DNA from: Microcystis panniformis FACHB-1757
GTDB lineage: Bacteria > Cyanobacteriota > Cyanobacteriia > Cyanobacteriales > Microcystaceae
NCBI RefSeq assembly: GCF_001264245.1
Contig: NZ_CP011339.1
Location: 1,054,001-1,118,000 of the forward strand
DNA: 64,000 nucleotides
Direction: 5' to 3'
A program made the position numbers and the translations under genes. The notes beneath the pieces are model-generated. The model made no database searches. It worked only from the letters and a program-made list of their open reading frames with translations, and was not told the DNA's origin. Positions 8,715 to 16,238 of the stretch are shown here, piece by piece (the stretch's first letter is position 1; every line of letters starts with the position of its first letter).

Positions 8715-9602
8715 ATGTCAAGAATTGTCACCTATAGTCCCTCTCATACCCTTGTACCTACCTACGAGTGTTTCAATCGTTGCAGTTATTGTAATTTTCG
8801 CAGGGATTTAGGCACTCATGGCTGGTTAAGTTTGGAAAAAGCCAAAGAGATTTTAACTGCTTTGCAGGGTTCGGAAATTACGGAAATTTTAATTCTTAGC
8901 GGCGAAGTTCATCCTTTAGCACCCAATCGAGAGTTATGGTTTCGGCATATTTATAATTTGGGAGAATTGGCTTTAAATATGGGTTTTTATCCCCATACCA
9001 ATGCGGGTATTTTAACTTTTGCCGAGATGGAAAAACTGAAAAATGTCAATCTATCTATGGGCATAATGTTAGAACAAATGACGGTGACTTTATTAGATAA
9101 TGTCCATCGTCATGCCCCCAGTAAAGTGCCATCCCTGCGTTTAGAACAGTTACAATGGGCGGGAGAATTAGGAATTCCTTTTACCACGGGTTTATTATTA
9201 GGAATTGGTGAAACAGAATGCGATCGCTTAGTAACCTTAGAAACTATTGCCACTATTCATCAACGTTGGGGACATATTCAAGAAGTGATCCTACAACCCT
9301 ACAATCCGGGCAAAAGGGAACAGTGGCAAAATAATCCTTTTTATCTGCAAAAATTACCCGATCTGGTTAGACAAGCTAGGGAAATTCTGCCCCCAGATAT
9401 TGTCATTCAAATTCCCCCGAATTTAGTACCCGATCCTCTTTTTCTCTTGGATTGTTTAGCGGCAGGAGCGCGGGATTTAGGCGGTATTGGCATTATCGAT
9501 GAAGTTAATCCCGATTACCTCCATTTACACCCCGATAAATTAAAGGAATTTTTAGCAGTTTATGGCTGGGAATTAAAGGCGCGACTACCGGTTTATCAGT
9601 AA
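8715..9602 (+). CDS. cofG: 7,8-didemethyl-8-hydroxy-5-deazariboflavin synthase subunit CofG
   Basis: A 295-aa radical SAM enzyme. The CxxxCxxC cluster is Cys19, Cys23 and Cys26 (YECFNRCSYCNF), set in the CofG-specific context YSPSHTLVPTYECFN. With CofH it makes the deazaflavin F0 from a tyrosine-derived intermediate; in cyanobacteria F0 is a photolyase antenna chromophore. cofH is not in the window. The stop codon falls inside a heptamer array (CAGTAAT, from 9598), so the C-terminus ends in repeat sequence. Confidence 0.93.
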   Translation: MSRIVTYSPSHTLVPTYECFNRCSYCNFRRDLGTHGWLSLEKAKEILTALQGSEITEILILSGEVHPLAPNRELWFRHIYNLGELALNMGFYPHTNAGILTFAEMEKLKNVNLSMGIMLEQMTVTLLDNVHRHAPSKVPSLRLEQLQWAGELGIPFTTGLLLGIGETECDRLVTLETIATIHQRWGHIQEVILQPYNPGKREQWQNNPFYLQKLPDLVRQAREILPPDIVIQIPPNLVPDPLFLLDCLAAGARDLGGIGIIDEVNPDYLHLHPDKLKEFLAVYGWELKARLPVYQ

Positions 9603-9621
9603 TCAGTAATCAGTAATCAGG
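9598..9621. repeat. CAGTAAT heptamer array overlapping the cofG stop codon
   Basis: About three copies of CAGTAAT, the same heptamer as at 1924-2007, beginning inside the last codons of cofG; the TAA of the repeat is the cofG stop. Confidence 0.85.
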
Positions 9622-9719
9622 GAAAAGATAGCACTGTTAATGCCATTTAACACTCCTTACTTAATACCGCATAATTGATTATTATTCATTCTTAATTCTT
9701 CTGACGACCGACGACCGAG

Positions 9720-10086
9720 GGTGCATCTCATTTTTGTCAATCTACCAATTGGGATTTTTACGGGGAAACTCTCGGCTAAGATCGGGCATTACTTCCGATT
9801 TTATCACTCAATCCAAGCTTTTGGGGGGTTCTACCCCCCAAACCCCCCGTTGGGAGCGTGGCGCCGCCCCCAAACCCCCCGCGCATTAGTTTTTCGGTGG
9901 GATGCTTACACGCAGCTGCTGATACATTTGTAATTATCTATAGCGTTTCCTGTTCGCAAGAGGTACATTATCGATGTTGAAAAGCTTAATTAGCAAAGGT
10001 TTAACTGTGTCACACAGGTGTGAGAACCGCTATAAGAGTTACTGATAATTGCTGACTGTCGGTATTCCTGCAAATGTGAGATGCAC
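9720..10086. mobile_element. MITE-like element, about 367 bp, with GGTGCATCTCA inverted ends
   Basis: The left end GGTGCATCTCATTT (9720-9733) is matched by the inverted right end AAATGTGAGATGCACC (about 10072-10087). The interior has a C-rich hairpin-like block (9823-9885, repeated CCCCCCAAACCCCCC-type runs) and no convincing gene; a 70-codon frame at 9721-9933 is built from these repeats. A short GACGAC-like motif lies on both sides, but a target duplication is not certain. Together with the heptamers it fills the gap between cofG and the deaminase gene. Confidence 0.6.
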
Positions 10087-10139
10087 CGACGACTGGCTCC
10101 TAATCCTAACAACAATTTTTGATTTTTACCAGAGGTCTT

Positions 10140-11452
10140 ATGATTCCCTCAAGCGAGCGCTACTGGCTCAAAAATGCTCATATTCCCGTTTCCCTGCTAG
10201 AAAATGAGAGTTTCTCTCCCCAAACCTCCGAGGGATTAACCTTAGTTAATCTGGAAATTAATGACGGTAACATTAATCGCATCACCTCAACAATCCCCCC
10301 GAAGATAATATTCCCGTTATTGACCTCAAAAAAAAGATTGTTTTTCCTTGCTTTGTTGATATGCACACCCATCTCGATAAAGGTCATAGTTGGCATCGTT
10401 GTCCTAACCATGATGGCACTTTTGACAGTGCCTTAAAAATGGCCCTAGAGGATTCCCGACGGGAGTGGCGCTTAGAGGATGTGTATCGTCGCATGGAATT
10501 CGGCGTTAAATGCAGTTATGCCCACGGAACCGCCGCTATTCGCACCCATATCGACTCTTTTGGTCAACAGGCACAGATTAGCTTAACTGCTTTGGGAGAA
10601 TTGCAACGACAATGGGCCGGTAAAATCACCCTGCAAGCGGTTTCCCTAGTTTCCCTTGACTACTATCAAACCTCCGAGGGAGCGGCCTTAGCCGATAAAA
10701 TCGCCGAATTTGGGGGCATATTAGGGGGAGTAGCCTACACAAATCCTGATTTACAGGCACAAATTGATATTACCTTCAAATTAGCCCAAGAAAGGGGTTT
10801 AAATCTCGATTTTCATCTGGATGAAAACGGCGATCCCGATTCTACCTGTTTAGCAGCGATCGCCCGTACTGCTATCAAAGAGCAATTTTCTGGACAAATC
10901 ATCTGTGGTCACTGTTGCAGTTTAGCGGTACAATCCCCTGAAATAATCCAAGAAACCCTAAATTTAGTCAAAAATGCGGGTATTGCTATCGTTAGCTTGC
11001 CGATGTGCAATCTCTACCTACAGGATCGTCAAGAGGAAAAAACCCCCTTTTGGCGCGGGACAACTAAGGTAAAAGAGATGAAAAAAGCGGGAATTCCGGT
11101 AGCTTTTGCCAGCGATAACTGTCGCGATCCCTTTTATGGTTTTGGGGATCACGATGGTTTAGAAGTCTTTACCCAAGCGGTGCGGATTGCCCATCTCGAC
11201 ACACCCTACGCTGACTGGGTAAATAGTGTCACCCTCACCCCAGCAAATCTGCTCGGATTGCCCCATTTAGGGCGTATTAAGACGGGTCTAGAGGCAAATT
11301 TGTTAATTTTCAAGGCGCGCTACTTTAGCGAGCTATTATCGCGACCACAGTGGGATCGTCTCGTGATTCGGCGCGGGTTAAGCATCGATACTACTCTCCC
11401 CGATTACCAAGAGTTAGATGATTTAGTTTTAGGAATTGAGCAACTCCTGTAA
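10140..11452 (+). pseudogene. Cytosine deaminase-like amidohydrolase, frameshifted near codon 52
   Basis: Two frames together encode one metal-dependent amidohydrolase of the cytosine deaminase type. Frame 1 runs from ATG 10140 (MIPSSERYWLKNAHIP) to a run of six C at 10295-10300; frame 2 continues with DNIPVIDLKKKIVFP and the metal motif HTHLDKGH. Adding one C (seven in the run) restores a continuous protein of about 437 aa, the usual length. Later ligands look intact: FHLDENGD, CGHCCS and ASDNCRDP. A shorter product could start at ATG 10361 but would lack the N-terminal strands. Cause could be a true mutation, slippage, or a base-calling error. The last residues lie in a duplicated segment shared with the DUF952 gene. 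Confidence 0.85.
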
Positions 11453-11527
11453 GGGTTTGACAAAAACTACCGATTCTAGGTTGATAGCACCGTAAATATG
11501 GGGAAAGGTCTCTCTTTCTAGCTCTAA
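11429..11527. repeat. 99-bp segment duplicated at 11618-11716
   Basis: This segment repeats the 3' end of the DUF952 gene (11618-11716) with only a few mismatches. Its first part forms the C-terminus and stop of the deaminase gene on the + strand. The two copies flank about 90 bp containing the palindromic GTTGGGTT/AACCCAAC element, so duplication and insertion may have been one event. Confidence 0.9.
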
Positions 11528-11530
11528 AGA

Positions 11531-11567
11531 ACGTAGGTTGGGTTGAAGCATGAAACCCAACGCCCGC
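11531..11567. repeat. Palindromic interspersed element (GTTGGGTTGAAGCATGAAACCCAAC)-type copy
   Basis: An imperfect palindrome, GTAGGTTGGGTTGAAGC paired with ATGAAACCCAACGCCCGC, matching copies at about 5638-5672 and 39291-39318. It can fold into a stem-loop. It lies between the two copies of the DUF952 3' end. Confidence 0.8.
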
Positions 11568-11617
11568 TCATGTTACGCTACCGCTAACCCATCCTACAAA
11601 TAATTGTGCATCCCTAC

Positions 11618-11959
11618 TTAGGAATTGAGCAACTCCTCTAGGGGTTTGACAAAAACTACCGATTCTAGGTTGATAGCACCGTAAATATGGGGAAAGGTCT
11701 CTTTTTCTAGCTCTAGAGTTGCATTTTCTGGGTTAGGATGTTGGGGCTGCTCCCATTTGACCGGGGACTGCAATTGTTCAGGAGAAATGGCTAAAACCAG
11801 CAAATCTGGCTGATTTTGATAAAAAGCGTCCACAACTTTCGGAATTTGTTCTAAGGTGGAGCAATGGATAAATCCCTCATTTTTTAGGGAATAAGCCCGA
11901 TATTCCCCCATTTCACGAGCTATTTGCCAACCTCTTTCTGTGGTGATGTGATAGATCAT
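11618..11959 (-). CDS. DUF952 family protein
   Basis: A 113-aa protein from the ATG at 11959. A start further upstream (12079) is open, but ATG 11959 is preceded by a clear AGTAGGAGG ribosome site 7 nt away and begins the DUF952 fold (MIYHITTERGWQ). Family landmarks: EGFIHCSTLEQ and a late HIYGAINLESVV segment. DUF952 proteins resemble glutathione S-transferase-adjacent or RNA phosphotransferase-like folds; no function is established that I would assert. The 3' end is duplicated at 11429-11527. Confidence 0.82.
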   Translation of the reverse strand: MIYHITTERGWQIAREMGEYRAYSLKNEGFIHCSTLEQIPKVVDAFYQNQPDLLVLAISPEQLQSPVKWEQPQHPNPENATLELEKETFPHIYGAINLESVVFVKPLEELLNS

Positions 11960-12194
11960 CGGTTCGCCTCCTACTGTCACTTTATTCCTAATTTTAGGAT
12001 ATAGCCTGAAGCTGTCAGCGGCCCTCAATTCTCTTAAACTAGAGGTCAAGGAATAAAGACAAGAAATTTGTCCGACCACTTACCAGAAAAAAATGGCTGG
12101 TAACGTCCTCAAAATCTCTTTATAGTCTCTTTTTACCTGATATTAACCTTTTCCCCTTAAAATAAGCTTACCGAGCCAGTAACTGCAAAAATCT

Positions 12195-13190
12195 ATGTTA
12201 GATAAAATATTTACTCCCAATCCCTACGCTGAAAAACCCGCACCTCTGCGTCCTCGCAAGGGGGTGATTATCGGTGTTGGTCAGGTGGGGATGGCCTGCG
12301 CTTACTCGATGTTAATTCAAGACTGTTTTGATGAATTAATTCTACAGGATATCGCCACGGATAAAGTCGAAGGGGAAGTGATGGATTTAAGGCACGGAAT
12401 GCCTTTTATTGAACCCACAGACTTGAAAATGGGAACCGTGGCCGATGTGGGACAAAATGCCGATGTGGTGATTATTACTGCCGGGGCCGCCCAAAAAGAG
12501 GGAGAAACCCGATTACATCTCCTTGAGCGAAATGTGGCGATTTTCCGCCGTATTCTCGCGGATGTGGCTGTTTACTGCCCCAGTGCTTTGATTTTGGTGG
12601 TGAGTAATCCCGTCGATATCATGACCTATGTTACCCTTAAAATCACCCATTTTCCGCCCTCTAGGGTGATTGGTTCGGGTACGGTGCTAGATTCTGCCCG
12701 TTTACGCTCTCTTTTATCCACCCAACTCCATGTAGATGCGCGTAACGTCCACGCTTATATTATCGGTGAACACGGGGATAGTGAGCTTGCTGTGTGGAGT
12801 TCGGCTAATATCGGAGGAGCAAGGTTATTAGAAGGAGATTGGCAGGATTTAAGCGCGGCCGACCAAGAAAGCTTAACAGAAATTTTTCTTCAGGTTAAAA
12901 ACGCCGCCTATGAAATTATCAAACGCAAGGGTTATACTAGCTATGCGATCGGTTTAGCTACCACGGATATCGTTAAAGCGATTTTACGTTCCCAAGAAAG
13001 AATTCTCACTATTAGCACTCTCCTCGATGGTCAATACGGTCTCAAAGATGTGTGTTTAAGTATTCCCTCGGTGGTTAACGAGAAAGGAGTGATTAAAACC
13101 CTGAATCTTGCTCTCAGTCCCAGAGAAACCCAACAGTTACATAATTCGGCCAAAATCATGCGCGATTTAATCGATCAACTCAAAATTTAA
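12195..13190 (+). CDS. ldh: L-lactate dehydrogenase
   Basis: A 331-aa NAD-dependent 2-hydroxyacid dehydrogenase, reducing pyruvate to lactate in fermentation. Rossmann motif GVGQVG (27-32) and Asp52 select NAD(H). The substrate loop reads AAQKEGETR, with Gln100 at the position where malate dehydrogenases have Arg, so lactate rather than malate is favoured. The catalytic pair is Asp166 and His193 (IGEHGDSE), with Arg169 nearby. A family A repeat starts 3 bp after the stop and provides a terminator-like hairpin. Confidence 0.93.
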   Translation: MLDKIFTPNPYAEKPAPLRPRKGVIIGVGQVGMACAYSMLIQDCFDELILQDIATDKVEGEVMDLRHGMPFIEPTDLKMGTVADVGQNADVVIITAGAAQKEGETRLHLLERNVAIFRRILADVAVYCPSALILVVSNPVDIMTYVTLKITHFPPSRVIGSGTVLDSARLRSLLSTQLHVDARNVHAYIIGEHGDSELAVWSSANIGGARLLEGDWQDLSAADQESLTEIFLQVKNAAYEIIKRKGYTSYAIGLATTDIVKAILRSQERILTISTLLDGQYGLKDVCLSIPSVVNEKGVIKTLNLALSPRETQQLHNSAKIMRDLIDQLKI

Positions 13191-13192
13191 CT

Positions 13193-13325
13193 TAGGGTTG
13201 GCTGAATAAATCTAAAAACATTGTTGGCTAAGATTTTTAGATTTTTTTGCCCTCAAAAAGTGCCGAACATAAGAGCGATCGGGGGCAAAATTTTGGCACT
13301 TTTTCCCCGAAAATTAGGTAATTGT
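13193..13325. mobile_element. Family A MITE-like repeat, partial copy
   Basis: Begins TTAGGGTTGGCTGAATAAA and runs through AAAAAGTGCC ... GGCACTTTTT to AAAATTAGGTAATTG. It matches the first part of copies at 31592-31791 and 48478-48691 but lacks their right end (AAAACTTTTT ... ACCCTA). No reading frame. Most of the 389-bp gap after ldh is this element plus about 200 bp of unassigned sequence. Confidence 0.8.
13208..13248 (+). terminator. Terminator-like hairpin after ldh, carried by the family A repeat
   Basis: AAATCTAAAAA (13208-13218) pairs with TTTTTAGATTT (13234-13244) and is followed by a T run, 18 nt after the ldh stop. The stem is A/T rich, so strength is uncertain. The same hairpin occurs in the other family A copies. 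Confidence 0.55.
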
Positions 13326-13540
13326 GGGGTGGACTGAAGAAATTAGTGCTAGACTTCCCGAAAAGTCTATTTTATTGCAGCTTGTTGTTAGGAATCTACT
13401 TAAAAGAGGCTGTTTAATCTGGCTAATACGCTTTTGGTTATGATACGCGGAAAAGTTCTGGCGATGGTGCTAAAATGGGGGGATATGCCGAGAGTTTTTA
13501 CATATCGTTACTCTCAGGAGTGTTATCGAGAAAGTTTTTG

Positions 13541-13546
13541 TATAAT
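13541..13546 (+). promoter_or_regulatory. Possible -10 box upstream of the SEFIR gene
   Basis: TATAAT 34 nt before the ATG at 13580. No convincing -35 is visible at 17 bp spacing, so this is only a candidate. A GTTGGAC heptamer at 13552-13558 fits the attC core-site pattern but has no hairpin partner. Confidence 0.35.
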
Positions 13547-13579
13547 TAATAGTTGGACTTATTAAGGATTTACGAATAG

Positions 13580-15016
13580 ATGAAAAACCCTAAGTTATTT
13601 ATTTCTTATAGCTGGTCTAACCCAACACATGAACAGTGGGTAATTGATTTAGCTGAAGACCTGACCCAATCGGGTGTTCATGTTATTCTTGATAAATGGG
13701 ATCTTAAAGAAGGGCATGATTCCTTTGCTTTCATGGAAAAGATGGTTACAGACCCACAGATAACCAAGGTGGCCATCATATGTGACGAGGTTTACGCTTC
13801 AAAGGCAGATGATCGATCCGGCGGTGTAGGCACTGAAACTCAAATCATCTCACGTGAAGTTTATGAAAACCAGGAACAAGGAAAATTTGTAGCCATAATT
13901 GCTGAGAGAGATTCAGAAGGTAAAGCATACCTGCCAACATACTATAAATCGCGAATATATATCGATTTAAGCGAACCCGATAACAATGCAGATAATTTTG
14001 AAAAGTTATTGCGTTGGATATATGACAAACCCCTTTATACGAGGCCTGAGATAGGTAAGCGGCCATCTTTTCTGGATGAATCAGATGGAATATCTCTGGG
14101 TACTTCGGCAGTGCACAAAAGGGCTATATCTGCTATCAAAGAAAACAAGCCATTTGCATCGGGGGCGTTAGATGAGTATTTGTCTACTTTTGTTAGTAAT
14201 CTTGAAAAGTTCAGAATCACCGAAAAGGAAGGTGAATTTGACGATCAGGTTATTGATAATATAGAAAAATTTATTCCTTATAGAAACGAAGCAATTACTT
14301 TGTTTATCACTCTCGCGCAATATGCACCAACAGAAGAAAATGTCCTCAAAGTTCATCGCTTTTTTGAAGATTTGATCCCATATATGAGTAGGAGGGAGAA
14401 TGTTAACAGTTGGGGTGAATGGGACTTCGATAATTTCAAATTTATTATTCACGAGCTTTTCTTATATGTGGTTGCCATTTTCACAAAGCATGAAAGGTTT
14501 GCAGAAGTTAACCTACTGTTGACGAATCAATACTATGTGAACGGAAGATCCGATTATGGAAAAGATGTAATGGTTGGATATGAGGCTTTCCGAGATGGCT
14601 TGCGTTCTTTAGACCGTCGAAATAGTAGATTAAAGCTAGGACGTTTATCTGTTCATGCGGATCTGCTTAAGCAAAGAAGTAAACACTCTGGCATAGAATT
14701 TCGTTACCTAATGCAGGCTGATTTTATATTGTTTATGCGGGCTGAAATACAGCAAGCCGACTTTTATTCTCGTTGGGTTCCACACACATTACTGTATGTT
14801 TGCCAGTTTCACAGTGCGTTTGAAGTATTTGCAAGGTCGTCATCAAAGTCATACTTTGAAAAAGTTAAATGTATTCTAGGCATAGATAAACCATCAGATC
14901 TAAGTGAACTGATGGAAGCTTATAAGGCACACCCTCAAAGATTACCAAGGTGGCAGTTCGAGTCATTTAGTCCATCTATACTACTTGGCTATGAACAATT
15001 AGCTACAAAGGCATAA
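13580..15016 (+). CDS. SEFIR (TIR-like) domain protein, candidate bSEFIR-type antiphage effector
   Basis: A 478-aa protein. Residues 1-150 form a SEFIR/TIR-like domain: KLFISYSWSNPTHEQWV, then the DKWDLKEGHD segment, VAIICDEVYASKA, and YIDLSE near residue 135. Residues about 170-478 are a mostly helical domain I cannot name. Bacterial single-gene SEFIR proteins (bSEFIR) have been shown to protect against phages by depleting NAD, so an immune role is plausible but inferred here; an NAD-hydrolysing Glu could not be assigned with certainty. No HIP1 octamer lies in the gene and its neighbours are unrelated, consistent with transfer. The stop codon lies inside an attC-like site. Confidence 0.8.
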   Translation: MKNPKLFISYSWSNPTHEQWVIDLAEDLTQSGVHVILDKWDLKEGHDSFAFMEKMVTDPQITKVAIICDEVYASKADDRSGGVGTETQIISREVYENQEQGKFVAIIAERDSEGKAYLPTYYKSRIYIDLSEPDNNADNFEKLLRWIYDKPLYTRPEIGKRPSFLDESDGISLGTSAVHKRAISAIKENKPFASGALDEYLSTFVSNLEKFRITEKEGEFDDQVIDNIEKFIPYRNEAITLFITLAQYAPTEENVLKVHRFFEDLIPYMSRRENVNSWGEWDFDNFKFIIHELFLYVVAIFTKHERFAEVNLLLTNQYYVNGRSDYGKDVMVGYEAFRDGLRSLDRRNSRLKLGRLSVHADLLKQRSKHSGIEFRYLMQADFILFMRAEIQQADFYSRWVPHTLLYVCQFHSAFEVFARSSSKSYFEKVKCILGIDKPSDLSELMEAYKAHPQRLPRWQFESFSPSILLGYEQLATKA

Positions 15017-15063
15017 CAAGGTGCTGCCGTCGGACAAATTTGCCGCAGAGCGCTTCGTTAGAC
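15011..15063. other. attC-like recombination site 1 (after the SEFIR gene)
   Basis: A 53-bp imperfect inverted repeat whose ends fit integron core sites: left GCATAAC (15011-15017) and right GTTAGAC (15057-15063). Inner arms TAACAAGGTGCTGCCG and GCAGAGCGCTTCGTTA pair partially with bulges. The SEFIR stop codon is within the left core. No integrase is in the window. The pairing is weaker than in site 2, so this is a candidate only. Confidence 0.5.
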
Positions 15064-15113
15064 AGAAATCCCAGAAATGTTCAATCTAATCTTTATAGTT
15101 CTTCGGTTTGTGT
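15057..15113. repeat. 57-bp direct repeat, second copy at 16066-16122
   Basis: From GTTAGACAGAAATC to TTCTTCGGTTTGTGT, the two copies differ at one base (C/A). Each starts with the right core of an attC-like site. They flank 1009 bp holding the DUF433/DUF5615 pair. The end GTTCTTCGGTTTGT also occurs at about 40661. Confidence 0.92.
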
Positions 15114-15159
15114 CAGTGTGATGCCGAAGGCACTGCGTAGCAGTACGCCGCTCTGGTAG

Positions 15160-15194
15160 GGTGCGTTAATGAAATGTAACGCACCTCTTTTTTC
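15160..15194 (+). terminator. Intrinsic terminator-like hairpin
   Basis: GGTGCGTTA (15160-15168) pairs perfectly with TAACGCACC (15177-15185), followed by TCTTTTTTC. It would end transcription from the SEFIR gene. It lies within the roughly 325-bp gap between the SEFIR and DUF433 genes, which also has a GGCACTGCGTAGCAGT repeat-like motif. Confidence 0.6.
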
Positions 15195-15341
15195 TCTAGT
15201 CAAACTATTAGAGCCAGTCTTAGGTTAGGTTGCCGAAAAAACATCTAGCCTAGGATTCCTCTAGCCACTAGATGCCATGATCAAGTCATGTCTGTCCCTG
15301 ACTAAAATAGAATTAGCGATTTCCCTAAGAGACCTAATTCC

Positions 15342-15635
15342 ATGACGATTATCACTCTTTCACGTTATGTCACCAGAAACAATGAGATTTTAGGTGGAGA
15401 GCCAATTATTGAAGGCACTCGCACATCTATTCGCGCAATCGTCGGTCTGTGGCGATTAGGTGTGATGCCAGAGGAAATTCCAACTCATTTACCTCATTTG
15501 ACCTTAGCACAAGTGTTCGATGCCTTGAGTTTTTATTTGGATCATCAAGCAGAAATTAACGAGTACATTGAGCGTAATCAAGTCCCCGATGAGTTGGTTC
15601 ATCCTTCTGTAAAGGCTGCTTTGGGTGAGCTATGA
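15342..15635 (+). CDS. DUF433 family antitoxin
   Basis: A 97-aa protein with the DUF433 core: IITLSRYVTRNNEILGG, then PIIEGTRTSIRAIVGLW, and a C-terminal helical part (HLPHLTLAQVFDALSFY) typical of this winged-helix-like family. DUF433 proteins commonly precede DUF5615 PIN-like toxins. Here the ATGA overlap (15632-15635) couples it to such a gene. It should bind the toxin and probably the operon promoter. A TAAAAT about 35 nt before the start may be the -10 box. Confidence 0.88.
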   Translation: MTIITLSRYVTRNNEILGGEPIIEGTRTSIRAIVGLWRLGVMPEEIPTHLPHLTLAQVFDALSFYLDHQAEINEYIERNQVPDELVHPSVKAALGEL

Positions 15636-15976
15636 GTATATTTGCTTCCCTTTACATGGACGAAGATATGTCAGCGTTAGTTGCAACACTTCTGCGTTCT
15701 CGTGGTTTAGATGTCACCACTGTTCCTGAGCAGTCAACTTTAGGCAAAACTGACAGCGAACAATTAGAATTTGCAGCTTCTTTAGGTAGATGTCTTGTCA
15801 CCCACAACCGAGTTGATTTTGAACGATTACATCTTCAATTCATAGAGGAAGGCAGAGAACATTGTGGAATTATTGTTGTCCCTCAGAAAACTGCCTACGA
15901 GGTCGTGCAACGGGTTAGTGTTTTAGTCAACACCTTAACTGTTGATAGTATTAATAATCAGTTACTATACGCATGA
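15632..15976 (+). CDS. DUF5615 PIN-like toxin
   Basis: A 114-aa protein of the DUF5615 (PIN-like) family. Acidic residues of the predicted nuclease site are present: YMDEDMS near residue 8, LGKTDSEQLEFA in the middle and VTHNRVDFERL after it. It overlaps the DUF433 gene by 4 nt. The likely role is an RNase toxin held by the DUF433 partner. An attC-like site begins 33 nt after its stop. Confidence 0.85.
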   Translation: MSIFASLYMDEDMSALVATLLRSRGLDVTTVPEQSTLGKTDSEQLEFAASLGRCLVTHNRVDFERLHLQFIEEGREHCGIIVVPQKTAYEVVQRVSVLVNTLTVDSINNQLLYA

Positions 15977-16009
15977 TTTCTCCGCAAACTTACACTCTAA
16001 GCACAAGCC

Positions 16010-16072
16010 AGCTAACACGATGAAGCGGCGATGTTCTAGTTCATTCATCACCGCTGACCATTGCTGTTAGAC
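16010..16072. other. attC-like recombination site 2 (after the DUF5615 gene)
   Basis: A 63-bp inverted repeat. Left arm AGCTAACACGATGAAGCGG then CGATG; right arm CATCACCGCTGACCATTG then CTGTTAGAC. The arms pair over CTAACA, ATG, AGCGG and GATG with small bulges and a central spacer, and the right core GTTAGAC (16066-16072) fits GTTRRRY exactly. This is the layout of integron attC sites. It is followed by the second copy of the 57-bp repeat. Confidence 0.6.
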
Positions 16073-16179
16073 AGAAATCACAGAAATGTTCAATCTAATC
16101 TTTATAGTTCTTCGGTTTGTGTTAGGCCATGGACGGGTTATAAAGGGCGATTTTTGTCAATTGTTTTCGATAACGTTTT

Positions 16180-16234
16180 TAAAACCCGACACCCGACACC
16201 CTGTCCCCAGGAAAAACTTTTTTAGCAGACCCTA
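16180..16234. mobile_element. Family A right-end fragment
   Basis: AAAACCCGACACCCGACACC followed by CCAGGAAAAACTTTTTTAGC and AGACCCTA matches the right end of family A elements at 31740-31791 and 48630-48691. It includes two copies of a heptamer (ACCCGAC). It ends 5 bp before the stop of the downstream convergent glycosyltransferase gene. Confidence 0.75.
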
Positions 16235-16238
16235 GCCA

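Noticed and set aside
10361..11452. A separate complete deaminase gene starting at ATG 10361
   Set aside because: This start lies inside the metal-binding motif HTHLDKGH and would remove the N-terminal strands; one-base frameshift fits better.
13440..13565. 41-codon frame (MIRGKVLAMVLKWGDMPRV start) just before the SEFIR gene
   Set aside because: No ribosome site or recognisable family; could be chance. The region also contains the TATAAT candidate.
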